Source: an uncultured Bacteroidales bacterium
GTDB lineage: Bacteria > Bacteroidota > Bacteroidia > Bacteroidales > JAUNSR01
Direction: 5' to 3'
DNA: 6,567 bases
Assembly: GCA_947074245.1 (NCBI GenBank)
Contig: CAMTOW010000120.1
Span: 1 to 6,567 of the forward strand
Under the pieces are notes generated by a model. The model was not told where the DNA came from, searched no databases, and saw only the letters and a program-made list of their open reading frames with translations. How positions within the stretch are numbered: position 1 is the stretch's first letter; each line of letters starts with the position of its first letter. Of the stretch, positions 1-6,567 are shown one piece after another. The translations under genes and the position numbers were made by a program.

Positions 1-930
1 ATCTAGTTTGCCACTTGCGCAGGATAGCATGATGAAGGTGGATACGATTACCGTGCAATAAAGGCGCAAAAGTACGTCGCTATCCATCATTTTCCGATAA
101 ATCGATTTCCAAAATATCACTGCCATGAATAGAATCCACGGAGCAGCTACCATCCAGATACGTGCGAAATAAAACCAAAACGGTTGTTTATGATGAAATG
201 CGTTGATTCCTCGATTAATAGTCTGGTTGAAAATCAGGTTTTGAAGATATTCAACACCTCCTTCATGATAGATTCCCAAGAACCATAATCCGCAAAGAGG
301 AAGTAATATGAGCCATGTACGCCATCCCAGGTATTGCCCGATCGTACGGATTTTTCTTTCAAACAAAAGAAAAAGCACGACGGTCATAATCGGAACGATG
401 AACGCAACCGGACCTTTACTCATGATACCTAAGAAAATATAAATCGGGAATAGATAAGGATCTTGCGGAGTGCTGTTCCCGGTGAACATTTTGTAGAACG
501 TATAGATCGACAGAACGATAAACATCGCCATCATCATATCCATTCTTAATATCATGGTGCTGGCGATAAACATACCCGTTGTAAGGAGGGTTGTCATCGG
601 TGGCAGAATATTATCGAGCGATTGCTTTTTAAAAGTCCATATATTCATGATGTATAAGATCACGATAGCCGGAATCAATGTGAATAACGCTTCGATCCAC
701 ATGATATTTTGTCCGGTCGCTCCTTTTACGCCCATTAATAACCAAAAATAGAGTGGGGGTTTGTCTGCATAAACCATTCCATCATTGTAGAATGTGAAAT
801 AATGACCTTCTGCCAATGCGTCGTTTACGATATTGATATATCGTAATTCATGATTTCGTTGATAGTCTCTCAGCCCGAATGCAGGAATTAATAATAAAAG
901 AGGAATAAGATATACAAGGATTTTTTTCAT
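1..930 (-). CDS. ArnT/PMT_2-like (GT83-type) membrane glycosyltransferase, 3' end off the window
   Basis: The minus strand from the ATG at 930 to the window edge reads as 310 codons without a stop, so the gene is cut at its C-terminal end. The product is very hydrophobic, with an N-terminal membrane segment at about residues 4-20 and several more along its length. Next comes a periplasmic-loop-like stretch with E28-L-R30-Y and the motif DKPPLYFW at 56-63, typical of ArnT/PMT_2 glycosyltransferases. MSKGPV lies near 180, and the visible part ends in ASGKLD, which resembles the S/G-K-L-D segment before a later helix in this family. Known members move a sugar from a polyprenyl-phosphate donor onto lipid A, protein or another envelope acceptor on the periplasmic face. 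The acceptor cannot be inferred here. E28 as the conserved acidic residue of loop 1 is my alignment by eye. Full-length relatives are usually about 500-570 residues. It follows the efflux operon terminator, so it probably has its own promoter. No clear ribosome binding site precedes the start. Confidence 0.85.
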   Translation of the reverse strand, partial: MKKILVYLIPLLLLIPAFGLRDYQRNHELRYINIVNDALAEGHYFTFYNDGMVYADKPPLYFWLLMGVKGATGQNIMWIEALFTLIPAIVILYIMNIWTFKKQSLDNILPPMTTLLTTGMFIASTMILRMDMMMAMFIVLSIYTFYKMFTGNSTPQDPYLFPIYIFLGIMSKGPVAFIVPIMTVVLFLLFERKIRTIGQYLGWRTWLILLPLCGLWFLGIYHEGGVEYLQNLIFNQTINRGINAFHHKQPFWFYFARIWMVAAPWILFMAVIFWKSIYRKMMDSDVLLRLYCTVIVSTFIMLSCASGKLD

Positions 931-1031
931 AAAGAAAGCCTTAGAATTGTAAAAAGAGCATAATGATAACAAATTTTTTCTTATATAGTTCTGTTTGTTT
1001 TCATCTTTTAAAGGTTTGGGCGAAAACGTTT

Positions 1032-1052
1032 CTTTATTTAGATAAAATAAAG
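1032..1052. repeat. Short AT-rich inverted repeat beside the terminator
   Basis: CTTTATTT (1032-1039) and AAATAAAG (1045-1052) are perfect reverse complements separated by five bases. The repeat abuts the large terminator hairpin and contains its U-rich tail in the minus-strand reading. It could be a weak second hairpin or an operator-like site, but in such AT-rich DNA it could also be chance. Confidence 0.4.
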
Positions 1053-1090
1053 AAGAGAGCATCTCAAATTTTAATTTGAGATGCTCTCTT
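1041..1090 (-). terminator. Rho-independent terminator of the efflux operon
   Basis: AAGAGAGCATCTCAAATT (1053-1070) is repeated as its exact reverse complement at 1073-1090, separated by two bases. It can form a long perfect stem with a tight loop. In the minus direction the stem is followed by CUUUAUUUUAUC, a U-rich tail. On the plus strand the following bases are A-rich, so the terminator acts on minus-strand transcripts. It lies about 165 bases after the stop of the PII-like gene, the last gene of the efflux cluster, and before the start of the glycosyltransferase gene. Confidence 0.85.
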
Positions 1091-1255
1091 AATAAAAATC
1101 CCCATAGAAAAACACATAAATCTCAAAACAATTATCCTGTCTTGTTTTATTCTAAGATGAAGGTAACGCTATTTGATTTTCCGCAAAAGAATATTCTTGA
1201 AGGAATGTCATCTTATCAGCGCAAACGTTTTCAAAGGGATGCTATTTGTTAAAGA

Positions 1256-1549
1256 TCAGATTGTATCTTCTACGTTCATTACAAAAGCCCGAAGTCCGAG
1301 CGCTTCTTTTGACTTATCGAGATTGCGGAGGAGTTGAAGCAATTTAGGCGCTTTATCATCTTCTACGATCGTCATGATCGAAGAGTTGGTGCTTGGCCAA
1401 GCGTGGCTTCCATAATGAGGTTCGCCCGTCTTGCTGCCTCGTCCCTGCACATTTTCCCAATAAGTAAAACCTCGCATTCCGTTGCGATCGAGTATATGCA
1501 GGATTGATTCGTAATGAGCCTGGTCGAAAGTTATGAATACAGCTTTCAT
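1256..1549 (-). CDS. PII-like (GlnB-fold) small protein, last gene of the efflux operon
   Basis: The 97-residue product starts MKAVFITF and has the pattern of a PII-like ferredoxin-fold protein. A first beta strand (1-8) is followed by a helix (about 10-23) and a strand leading into WENVQGRG (31-38). A Gly/Ser/His-rich loop covers about 39-54, then come SSIMTIVED (56-64), a Lys/Leu-rich helix (66-80) and a last strand, LRAFVMNVE (86-94). Bacteroidota homologues are commonly labelled P-II family nitrogen regulator. It differs from true GlnB/GlnK: the loop region is short, the uridylylated Tyr context is absent, and the chain stops before the C-terminal R-x-x-GE segment used in ATP binding. A nitrogen role is therefore doubtful. 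A role sensing a ligand for, or regulating, the neighbouring pump is inference from position. I chose the ATG at 1549. An in-frame TTG at 1564 would add five residues, but it starts only six bases after the pump's first stop codon and adds nothing conserved that I recognise. The spacing to the pump stop is 20 bases. Confidence 0.75.
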   Translation of the reverse strand: MKAVFITFDQAHYESILHILDRNGMRGFTYWENVQGRGSKTGEPHYGSHAWPSTNSSIMTIVEDDKAPKLLQLLRNLDKSKEALGLRAFVMNVEDTI

Positions 1550-1569
1550 AGAGTTGATTTTCAAAATTA

Positions 1570-4500
1570 TTAGTTAGAAGCTACGGCAAGTTGTTTTGCT
1601 AATTTCTTGCGACGGCGTTTGATGCCGTTTTTGGCAAATACGCAATAAACGGTCGGTACGATAATCAGGGTGATCAATGTAGAGAAAGCAAGACCCCACG
1701 CAACGGTCATACCCATAGAGCGCCACATTTCGGAACCTTCGCCACGGCCTACTGCCATCGGGATCATCCCCAATACGGTCGTAAGAGTGGTCATCAATAC
1801 CGGACGCAGACGCGAACGACCTGCGTTGATTACAGCTTTGCGTACGGACAAACCGCGTTCACGATTCAAAATGGTGTAGTCGATCAATACGATACCGTTC
1901 TTCACTACGATACCCGCCAACATGATCACACCGATCATGGCCATTACGCCTAGTGGCGTATTGGTTATCGCCAATCCGATAAATACCCCTGTGAAGGCGA
2001 ACGGTAGCGAGAACATGATGATGAACGGATCGGTCATCGATTCGAACTGTGCAGCCAGTACGATGAATACCAATAGAATAATCATGATACCCAATGTAAT
2101 CAGGTCTCGGAACGTATCTTGCTGATCTTCGAACGTACCACCGATTGATGTCGTTATCCCATTCGGAATATCTGCATCTTTCAATACCTGCTGGATTTGT
2201 CCTGCCATTTCACCCAATACGGCTTTTTGTCCGAGAATCGCACTCAATGTGATCATTCGTTCACGATTTTTCCGTTCGATGGTCGGTGGAGTCATTCGTT
2301 CTACGACTGTACCTAAATCTCGGATACGCACTCCTTTTCCTTGATTGTTATAGATCAGAATATTTTCGATATCCTCGATGGTTTCTCGATTTTCGGGTGC
2401 ATAGCGCACTTTGATATCATATTCATCTCCGTCTTCGCGATAGTAAGACGTTACGGATCCGTTGATGCGGTTTCGCAGATATTGAGATGCCGTAGCGATA
2501 TTCAAACCATTCAAAGCCAGTTTTTCGCGATCGAAGTCGACCTGATATTCCGGAATATAATCGCCACGGCTGTTTGTAACCGATACGATGCCATCCAGAG
2601 CCAAAAGTTTTTTCGTAATATCCTGTGCGAATTCATCCGTTTTCTGCAGGTCGTATCCATAGATCTCTACATCTACGGCCGCCTGTCCGCCCACTCCGCC
2701 ATGACTACCTCCGGCTAGAACCTGGTATTTCTTGATTTCGGGATATTTGGCAAGATCCTTATTCATCAGGTCTACAATTTCGGTTAGTCCGCGTTCACGT
2801 TCGCCGACACTTGTCAGGTTCATATTCCAAGAGATGATATGAGAACCGTTTTCCTGGATCGATGCCCATACATTATCCGCATCGGCAGCTCCTACAGTGA
2901 ATGATGAAGCTTTGATTTCCGGATATTTTTCGGCGAATTCACTTTCAATGCGTTTGGCTAGATCACGCGCGATTTCAGATCTCGTTCCTACCGGCAATTC
3001 CACCTTCATACCGATACGGCCATTGTCGTTTGTCGGGAAGAATTCGGTTGGGATAACGCGGGCAAGCTGAATACTTCCTGCGAAGATCAAGAATGCGGCG
3101 ATAATCGTGATCGTGCGATGAGATACAACCCACTTCAGACAGCGTTCATAAAAAACATCGAGGCTGTCCAGTCCTTTTTCGATCGGAACGAAAATAAGCT
3201 GCCATACTTTACCTTTTTTCGGATCCTGGCGTAAGAATTGCGAACAAAGCATCGGTGTAAGAGTCAACGCGCCGATGGTAGAGATGATCATGATGATCGA
3301 AACGATCCAACCTAGCTGGCGGAAGAGGATGCCGGCCATTCCGGGTACCATCGTCAATGGCAGGAATACGGCAAGCATGGTCAGCGTTGAGGCGATTACA
3401 GAGATAGCCACCTCGTTGGTTCCATGGATAGCGGCTTGTTTCGGATCACTACCTCGGTCAATATGATTCGTTACGTTTTCAAGTACTACGATCGCATCAT
3501 CCACCACCATACCGATTGCGATACTGAGTGAAGATAGTGAGATGATATTCAGCGTATTTCCCGATACGAGCAGATAGGCGAACGACGCGATCAGAGAGAT
3601 CGGAATCGTTAGAATAATGATGAATGTCGCTCTCCATCTGCCGAGGAAGATCAATACGACGAACATTACGATGATGAATGTCACATAAATCGTTTCAACA
3701 AGCGACTGGATCGTATTTTCAATACTGGTTGATGTATTGGTGATGATTCCGATCTTCACATCCGAAGGAAGTGTCTTCTGGATTTCAGGAATCTTATCCA
3801 ATACGGCCTGCGAAATTTTTACCGAGTTAGCACCGGACTGTTTCTGAATAAAAATAGCACCCCCGCTTTTTCCGACATAGAAATCTCCGCTTCCGGATGT
3901 GCCGGTCACATACGCTTCCTGAGCACGTTCCTGCGGGCCGTCTTCGATTCTGGCTACGTCGCGCAGATAGATTACCTTGCCGTCTTTGGCTCCGACAACG
4001 ATGTCATATAACTGTTCGGTTTCAGTGAACTCCCCTTGTACACGCAGCGAATAGGTGTTCGATCCCATATCGATGTTTCCTCCCGGGGTATTCAGGTTTT
4101 CCATCGCGATGATGTTAGAGATCGTTTCGATCGACAAACCATAGGCTTCTAGTTTCTGTGGATTACAGTAAACTTTGATTTCACGCTGAGGAATACCGGA
4201 GATCGAAACCGCACCCACGCCACTGATTCGTTTCAATGGATTCGATACTTTGTCGTCCAATATCTTATATAGGGCGTTCATACTCTCATCAGCCGTAACC
4301 GATAGGATTACGATTGGAATATCATCTGTACCGAATTTGAATAAGACCGGATTTTCTGCATTATCGGGAAGAGTGTTCTTCACCTGATCCAGCTTGTCAC
4401 GAACATCGTTCGTCGCCACATCGATATCCGTACCATATTCAAATTCAAGCGTTACAATCGACATATTTTCTTTCGATTGTGAAGTGATGTGCTTCAGATC

Positions 4501-4725
4501 ACTCACGGTATTCAACGTGTTCTCCATGATTTTGGTCACGTTGGTTTCAATATCCGCCGCACTCGCACCCGGATAGGCTGTCAAAACCATGATCGTATTG
4601 GTTTCGATCTGCGGATACAAGTCGATGGAAAGTCTGGTCAGAGAGAAAAGCCCGATTACGACGATGGCAACGAAACATAGTGCCGTGGTAATCGGTTTCT
4701 TGACCGCGGTAGCATATAAACTCAT
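1570..4725 (-). CDS. RND efflux pump, inner-membrane permease of the HAE1 (AcrB-like) type
   Basis: This 1051-residue protein is the proton-driven permease of a tripartite efflux pump and has the full family length. It shows the usual duplicated layout: TM1 at about 11-29, a large periplasmic porter/docking loop at 30-340, TM2-TM6 at about 342-493, TM7 near 538-556, a second periplasmic loop at about 557-870, and TM8-TM12 up to about 1029. A basic tail (KRRRKK) follows. The TM4 motif GMVVDDAIVVLEN gives the proton-relay pair D409/D410, and TM10 carries K942 in VVKNGIVLIDY. These match the AcrB residues D407, D408 and K940. The VDDA form fits the HAE1 drug/amphiphile class. Heavy-metal (CzcA/CusA) pumps usually have an xDGAVVMVEN form, so drug, bile-salt or lipid-like substrates are more likely than metal ions, but the actual substrate is unknown. 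A Gly/Ser-rich insertion lies at about 274-289. The gene ends in tandem TAA stops. It follows the adaptor gene by 14 bases. Confidence 0.96.
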   Translation of the reverse strand: MSLYATAVKKPITTALCFVAIVVIGLFSLTRLSIDLYPQIETNTIMVLTAYPGASAADIETNVTKIMENTLNTVSDLKHITSQSKENMSIVTLEFEYGTDIDVATNDVRDKLDQVKNTLPDNAENPVLFKFGTDDIPIVILSVTADESMNALYKILDDKVSNPLKRISGVGAVSISGIPQREIKVYCNPQKLEAYGLSIETISNIIAMENLNTPGGNIDMGSNTYSLRVQGEFTETEQLYDIVVGAKDGKVIYLRDVARIEDGPQERAQEAYVTGTSGSGDFYVGKSGGAIFIQKQSGANSVKISQAVLDKIPEIQKTLPSDVKIGIITNTSTSIENTIQSLVETIYVTFIIVMFVVLIFLGRWRATFIIILTIPISLIASFAYLLVSGNTLNIISLSSLSIAIGMVVDDAIVVLENVTNHIDRGSDPKQAAIHGTNEVAISVIASTLTMLAVFLPLTMVPGMAGILFRQLGWIVSIIMIISTIGALTLTPMLCSQFLRQDPKKGKVWQLIFVPIEKGLDSLDVFYERCLKWVVSHRTITIIAAFLIFAGSIQLARVIPTEFFPTNDNGRIGMKVELPVGTRSEIARDLAKRIESEFAEKYPEIKASSFTVGAADADNVWASIQENGSHIISWNMNLTSVGERERGLTEIVDLMNKDLAKYPEIKKYQVLAGGSHGGVGGQAAVDVEIYGYDLQKTDEFAQDITKKLLALDGIVSVTNSRGDYIPEYQVDFDREKLALNGLNIATASQYLRNRINGSVTSYYREDGDEYDIKVRYAPENRETIEDIENILIYNNQGKGVRIRDLGTVVERMTPPTIERKNRERMITLSAILGQKAVLGEMAGQIQQVLKDADIPNGITTSIGGTFEDQQDTFRDLITLGIMIILLVFIVLAAQFESMTDPFIIMFSLPFAFTGVFIGLAITNTPLGVMAMIGVIMLAGIVVKNGIVLIDYTILNRERGLSVRKAVINAGRSRLRPVLMTTLTTVLGMIPMAVGRGEGSEMWRSMGMTVAWGLAFSTLITLIIVPTVYCVFAKNGIKRRRKKLAKQLAVASN

Positions 4726-4739
4726 AGGATGTATTTATA

Positions 4740-5774
4740 TTATTTTTTTTCTACTTCTACTGATGCGCCGTTGGTAAGTCGGCTTTGTCCTGCCACGACA
4801 ACGTTCGCGCCATTGTTGACACCTGATATCACTTCGAATGCATCTCCGATGCGTCTGCCTAGCTCGATTTTGTTCATCGAAACGGTATTGTCGCTGTTCA
4901 ATACGTAAACATAGCGCTCTCCCGCACCGGCCTGTTTGATAATCGCCATATCCGGAACCACTACGTGGTTTTTCACGCCAAAACTCATCGTCGCGCGGGC
5001 AAACATACCGGGGCGCACTCGCTGATTACTGTTGGCGATGGTGATTTCGACCGGAAACGTACGTGTTTCAGGATCAATGGTCGGATAGATCAGCGAAACT
5101 TTTCCATTGAAAGTCTCATCTCCGTATACATCCAGTTTGATATCTACGGGCATCCCTTTTGATACGTTCGCAAAATAAGCTTCCGATACATTCAGTTTGA
5201 GTTTGACCGGCGAGATCTGTTCGACAGTCAGAATCGGATTACCCGATGAAAACATATCGCCTTTATCGTAATTGCGAGCCGTGATGATCCCATCGATCGG
5301 GCTAAGCAAAAATGTGTTTTCCGAAAGATTATCAAAAGCTGTTTTTGCTACGTCAAAAGCTGTTTTTTTAGCGTCCCATTCCGATTTGGAAATACCGCCA
5401 ATCTTATAAAGCTCATCATAGCGAGTGAACTCAGTCTGATAATTATCCAATTCTGTTTTTGCTTTAATCAGGTTATTATCATCCATTTGCACCAGTTTCT
5501 GGCCTTTGCGTACACGATCGCCCACTTCTACAAGAATGTTTTTAATACGAACCGGATTTTGCGGTGCGATATTATTGGAGATATTCGCTTCTACCGTAGC
5601 CGTGAATTCACGCGTTTGTTCAACATCACGCGCTTTCACCGCTTCAACGCGAACCAATGGTTTTTGCTCAACCTGTACGGCTGTGTCGTTCGTTTCTTTT
5701 TTCTCACCACTACATGATGCTAAAAGAGCAAGACCGAAAAGTTGTGCGATTAAAAATCTCTTAGAGTAATTCAT
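4740..5774 (-). CDS. RND efflux periplasmic adaptor (membrane fusion protein), lipoprotein
   Basis: This 344-residue protein links the inner-membrane pump to the outer-membrane channel. The N-terminus is a lipoprotein signal: positively charged MNYSKR, a hydrophobic core, and the lipobox LASC with the lipidated Cys at 21, followed by a charged linker. The usual adaptor domains follow in order. The first lipoyl half-motif is at about 68-98, including VRIKNILVEVGDRVRKGQ. A short alpha-helical hairpin spans about 100-152, and the second lipoyl half begins LLSPIDGIITARNYDKGD (156-173). A beta-barrel covers about 188-265 (DPETRTFPVEI at 234-244; RVRPGMFARA at 252-261), and the membrane-proximal domain lies at about 266-340. 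The length is typical for HlyD/AcrA-like adaptors of RND systems. The ATG at 5774 is supported by the signal peptide that starts there and by the 10-base gap to the upstream channel gene. Substrate specificity cannot be read from the adaptor. Confidence 0.95.
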   Translation of the reverse strand: MNYSKRFLIAQLFGLALLASCSGEKKETNDTAVQVEQKPLVRVEAVKARDVEQTREFTATVEANISNNIAPQNPVRIKNILVEVGDRVRKGQKLVQMDDNNLIKAKTELDNYQTEFTRYDELYKIGGISKSEWDAKKTAFDVAKTAFDNLSENTFLLSPIDGIITARNYDKGDMFSSGNPILTVEQISPVKLKLNVSEAYFANVSKGMPVDIKLDVYGDETFNGKVSLIYPTIDPETRTFPVEITIANSNQRVRPGMFARATMSFGVKNHVVVPDMAIIKQAGAGERYVYVLNSDNTVSMNKIELGRRIGDAFEVISGVNNGANVVVAGQSRLTNGASVEVEKK

Positions 5775-5784
5775 ATATCAATAG

Positions 5785-6567
5785 TTATTTTTCGTTTTTG
5801 ATCGTGTCGATAGATTTTCCCAAAGTCGCTTCCAGTTCAGAACGAGCCGAAAGGTAATCAAAGATCGATTGAGCATATTGCAGTCGGGCCTGAGTCAATG
5901 CGGTTTCTGAATTATTCATCTCAAGCAATGTTCCAGATCCTACCATGTAACGTTTTTGGCTGATGGTAAAAGCTCGTTCGGCTTGTAGTACACTTTCTTT
6001 ATTGGATGAAACTTGTTCAACGGCACTTTCTATATTGTTCAAAGAATTCACAACGCTCAGTTCCAATTCCCGCTCTACATTATCACGCTGCAACTGTAGA
6101 TTTAGCATCGAAACTTTGTTTTGTTTTGTTTTATAGTATTTCGATCCTCCGTCGAAGATCGGAATGGAGAGAGTCAGACCAAATGTCGATCCCGGAGACC
6201 AATAATAATCTGCGAATTTCAAGTTCTTGTCCATTCCTTGCCAACCATAATTTAAACTCGCCGAAAGAGTAGGAGCATAATCCAGTTTATTGATCTTTTC
6301 ACTGATTTGTAATTGGCGAGCCTGAATTTCAAGTTGTTTGAGTCTTGTATTCTCGTTCAGTGAAGTATCGTTTTTCAGATGGATCAGATCCGAAAACATC
6401 TCTTCTTCATATTCATTCAGATTTCCGGTAAAGATCAAAGGTGCATTAATGTCTACTCCGATAAGTACTTTCAATTTCATAATAGACAGTCGGATCGCAT
6501 TGGCTCCATTTACGACCTGCGGTTTCTGATTGCGTAACTGAACGTCGGCAACAAGCTTGTCATATTC
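5785..6567 (-). CDS. TolC-family outer-membrane efflux channel, 5' end off the window
   Basis: The visible 260 residues are the C-terminal part of an outer-membrane efflux protein, which forms the trimeric exit duct of the pump. The frame stays open through the right edge. The upstream residues EYDKLVADVQ and RNQKPQVV read as the usual amphipathic coiled-coil helix just before LKVLIGVD (visible residues 32-39). The internal ATG at 6480 is therefore not the true start. Family marks after that are YAPTLSASLNYGW (visible 98-109), the beta-strand segment LSIPIFDGG (133-141), long helices rich in Gln, Glu and Leu, RYMVGSGTLLEM (206-217) and the closing helix YLSARSELEATLG (238-250). Members are usually about 420-480 residues, so some 160-220 residues, including the signal peptide, are missing to the right. 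It sits 10 bases before the adaptor gene and is the first visible gene of the operon. Any promoter or regulator lies outside the window. Confidence 0.93.
   Translation of the reverse strand, partial: EYDKLVADVQLRNQKPQVVNGANAIRLSIMKLKVLIGVDINAPLIFTGNLNEYEEEMFSDLIHLKNDTSLNENTRLKQLEIQARQLQISEKINKLDYAPTLSASLNYGWQGMDKNLKFADYYWSPGSTFGLTLSIPIFDGGSKYYKTKQNKVSMLNLQLQRDNVERELELSVVNSLNNIESAVEQVSSNKESVLQAERAFTISQKRYMVGSGTLLEMNNSETALTQARLQYAQSIFDYLSARSELEATLGKSIDTIKNEK

Larger units (their letters stand above)
931..1255. other. Intergenic region between the efflux operon and the glycosyltransferase gene
   Basis: This AT-rich 325-base stretch has no convincing gene. Read in the minus direction, it begins with about 165 bases of 3' untranslated sequence after the PII-like gene, then the strong hairpin at 1053-1090. 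About 120 bases of leader follow, before the glycosyltransferase ATG at 930. I looked there for the Bacteroidota promoter pattern (TTTG near -33 and TAnnTTTG near -7) and found only weak partial matches, such as ATTTG around 970-975, so no promoter is called. A 12-base perfect palindrome, AAGAATATTCTT, lies at 1187-1198. Confidence 0.7.

Noticed and set aside
554..751. Plus-strand 65-codon open frame
   Set aside because: It lies antisense inside the glycosyltransferase gene, whose minus-strand frame is open throughout and carries family motifs. The plus-strand product has no recognisable features.
931..1020. Bacteroidota-type promoter for the glycosyltransferase gene
   Set aside because: A promoter is expected here, but I found no pair of TTTG and TAnnTTTG elements with proper spacing. 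Partial matches in AT-rich DNA are not enough to place one.
2341..2718. Plus-strand 125-codon open frame inside the pump gene
   Set aside because: It is a shadow of the RND coding sequence, which is continuous and full length on the other strand. The same applies to the shorter plus-strand frames at 1670-2125, 3275-3466, 4394-4777, 4965-5162, 5487-5769 and 6006-6529.
3281..3301. Palindrome-like GATGATCATGATGATCG
   Set aside because: It encodes Ile/Met repeats of a membrane helix in the pump (VSIIMIIS region). Codon use explains the repeated ATGATC pattern.
1570..4725. Heavy-metal (CzcA/CusA) type RND pump
   Set aside because: The TM4 motif is VDDAIVVLEN, the HAE1 form, not the single-Asp DGAVVMVEN form usual in metal pumps. 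The operon shows no metal-binding proteins other than a speculative role for the PII-like protein.
5785..6480. A 231-residue TolC-like protein starting at the ATG at 6480
   Set aside because: The frame continues upstream to the window edge with clear TolC-family helix sequence, and this ATG sits in the middle of a conserved helix. The gene is a partial one running off the right edge.

Overview
The window looks like chromosomal DNA from a member of the Bacteroidota, most likely the Bacteroidales. The evidence is moderate G+C, AT-rich intergenic DNA without clear Shine-Dalgarno sequences, a lipoprotein-type efflux adaptor, and protein sequences that read like Bacteroides/Parabacteroides-type homologues. 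No genus can be named from the sequence alone. Every supported gene lies on the minus strand, so transcription runs from the right edge to the left.

From right to left, positions 6567 to 1256 hold a compact four-gene cluster with gaps of only 10, 14 and 20 bases. It starts with the C-terminal part of a TolC-family outer-membrane efflux channel, whose 5' end lies beyond the window. A periplasmic adaptor (membrane fusion) lipoprotein follows, then a full-length RND inner-membrane pump of the HAE1 (drug/amphiphile) type, and last a 97-residue protein of the PII-like superfamily. The first three make a complete tripartite envelope-spanning efflux pump. The fourth is the least ordinary member: a small probable sensor or regulator placed directly behind the pump gene. 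The cluster appears to end at a strong intrinsic terminator, a perfect 18-base inverted repeat at 1053-1090 followed by a U-rich tail.

Left of the terminator, a second minus-strand transcription unit begins with an ATG at 930 and runs off the left edge. It encodes a polytopic membrane glycosyltransferase related to the ArnT/GT83 and PMT_2 families. It has no stop codon in the window, which makes it easy to miss. The 325-base stretch between the two units holds the terminator, a second small inverted repeat, a long 3' untranslated segment, and presumably the promoter of the glycosyltransferase gene, which I could not locate with confidence.

I see no mobile element, CRISPR array, tRNA, rRNA or riboswitch. 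Most of the window is ordinary for this phylum. The points worth a second look are the PII-like gene in the efflux operon, a Gly/Ser-rich insertion in the pump's porter domain, and the long 3' untranslated region.
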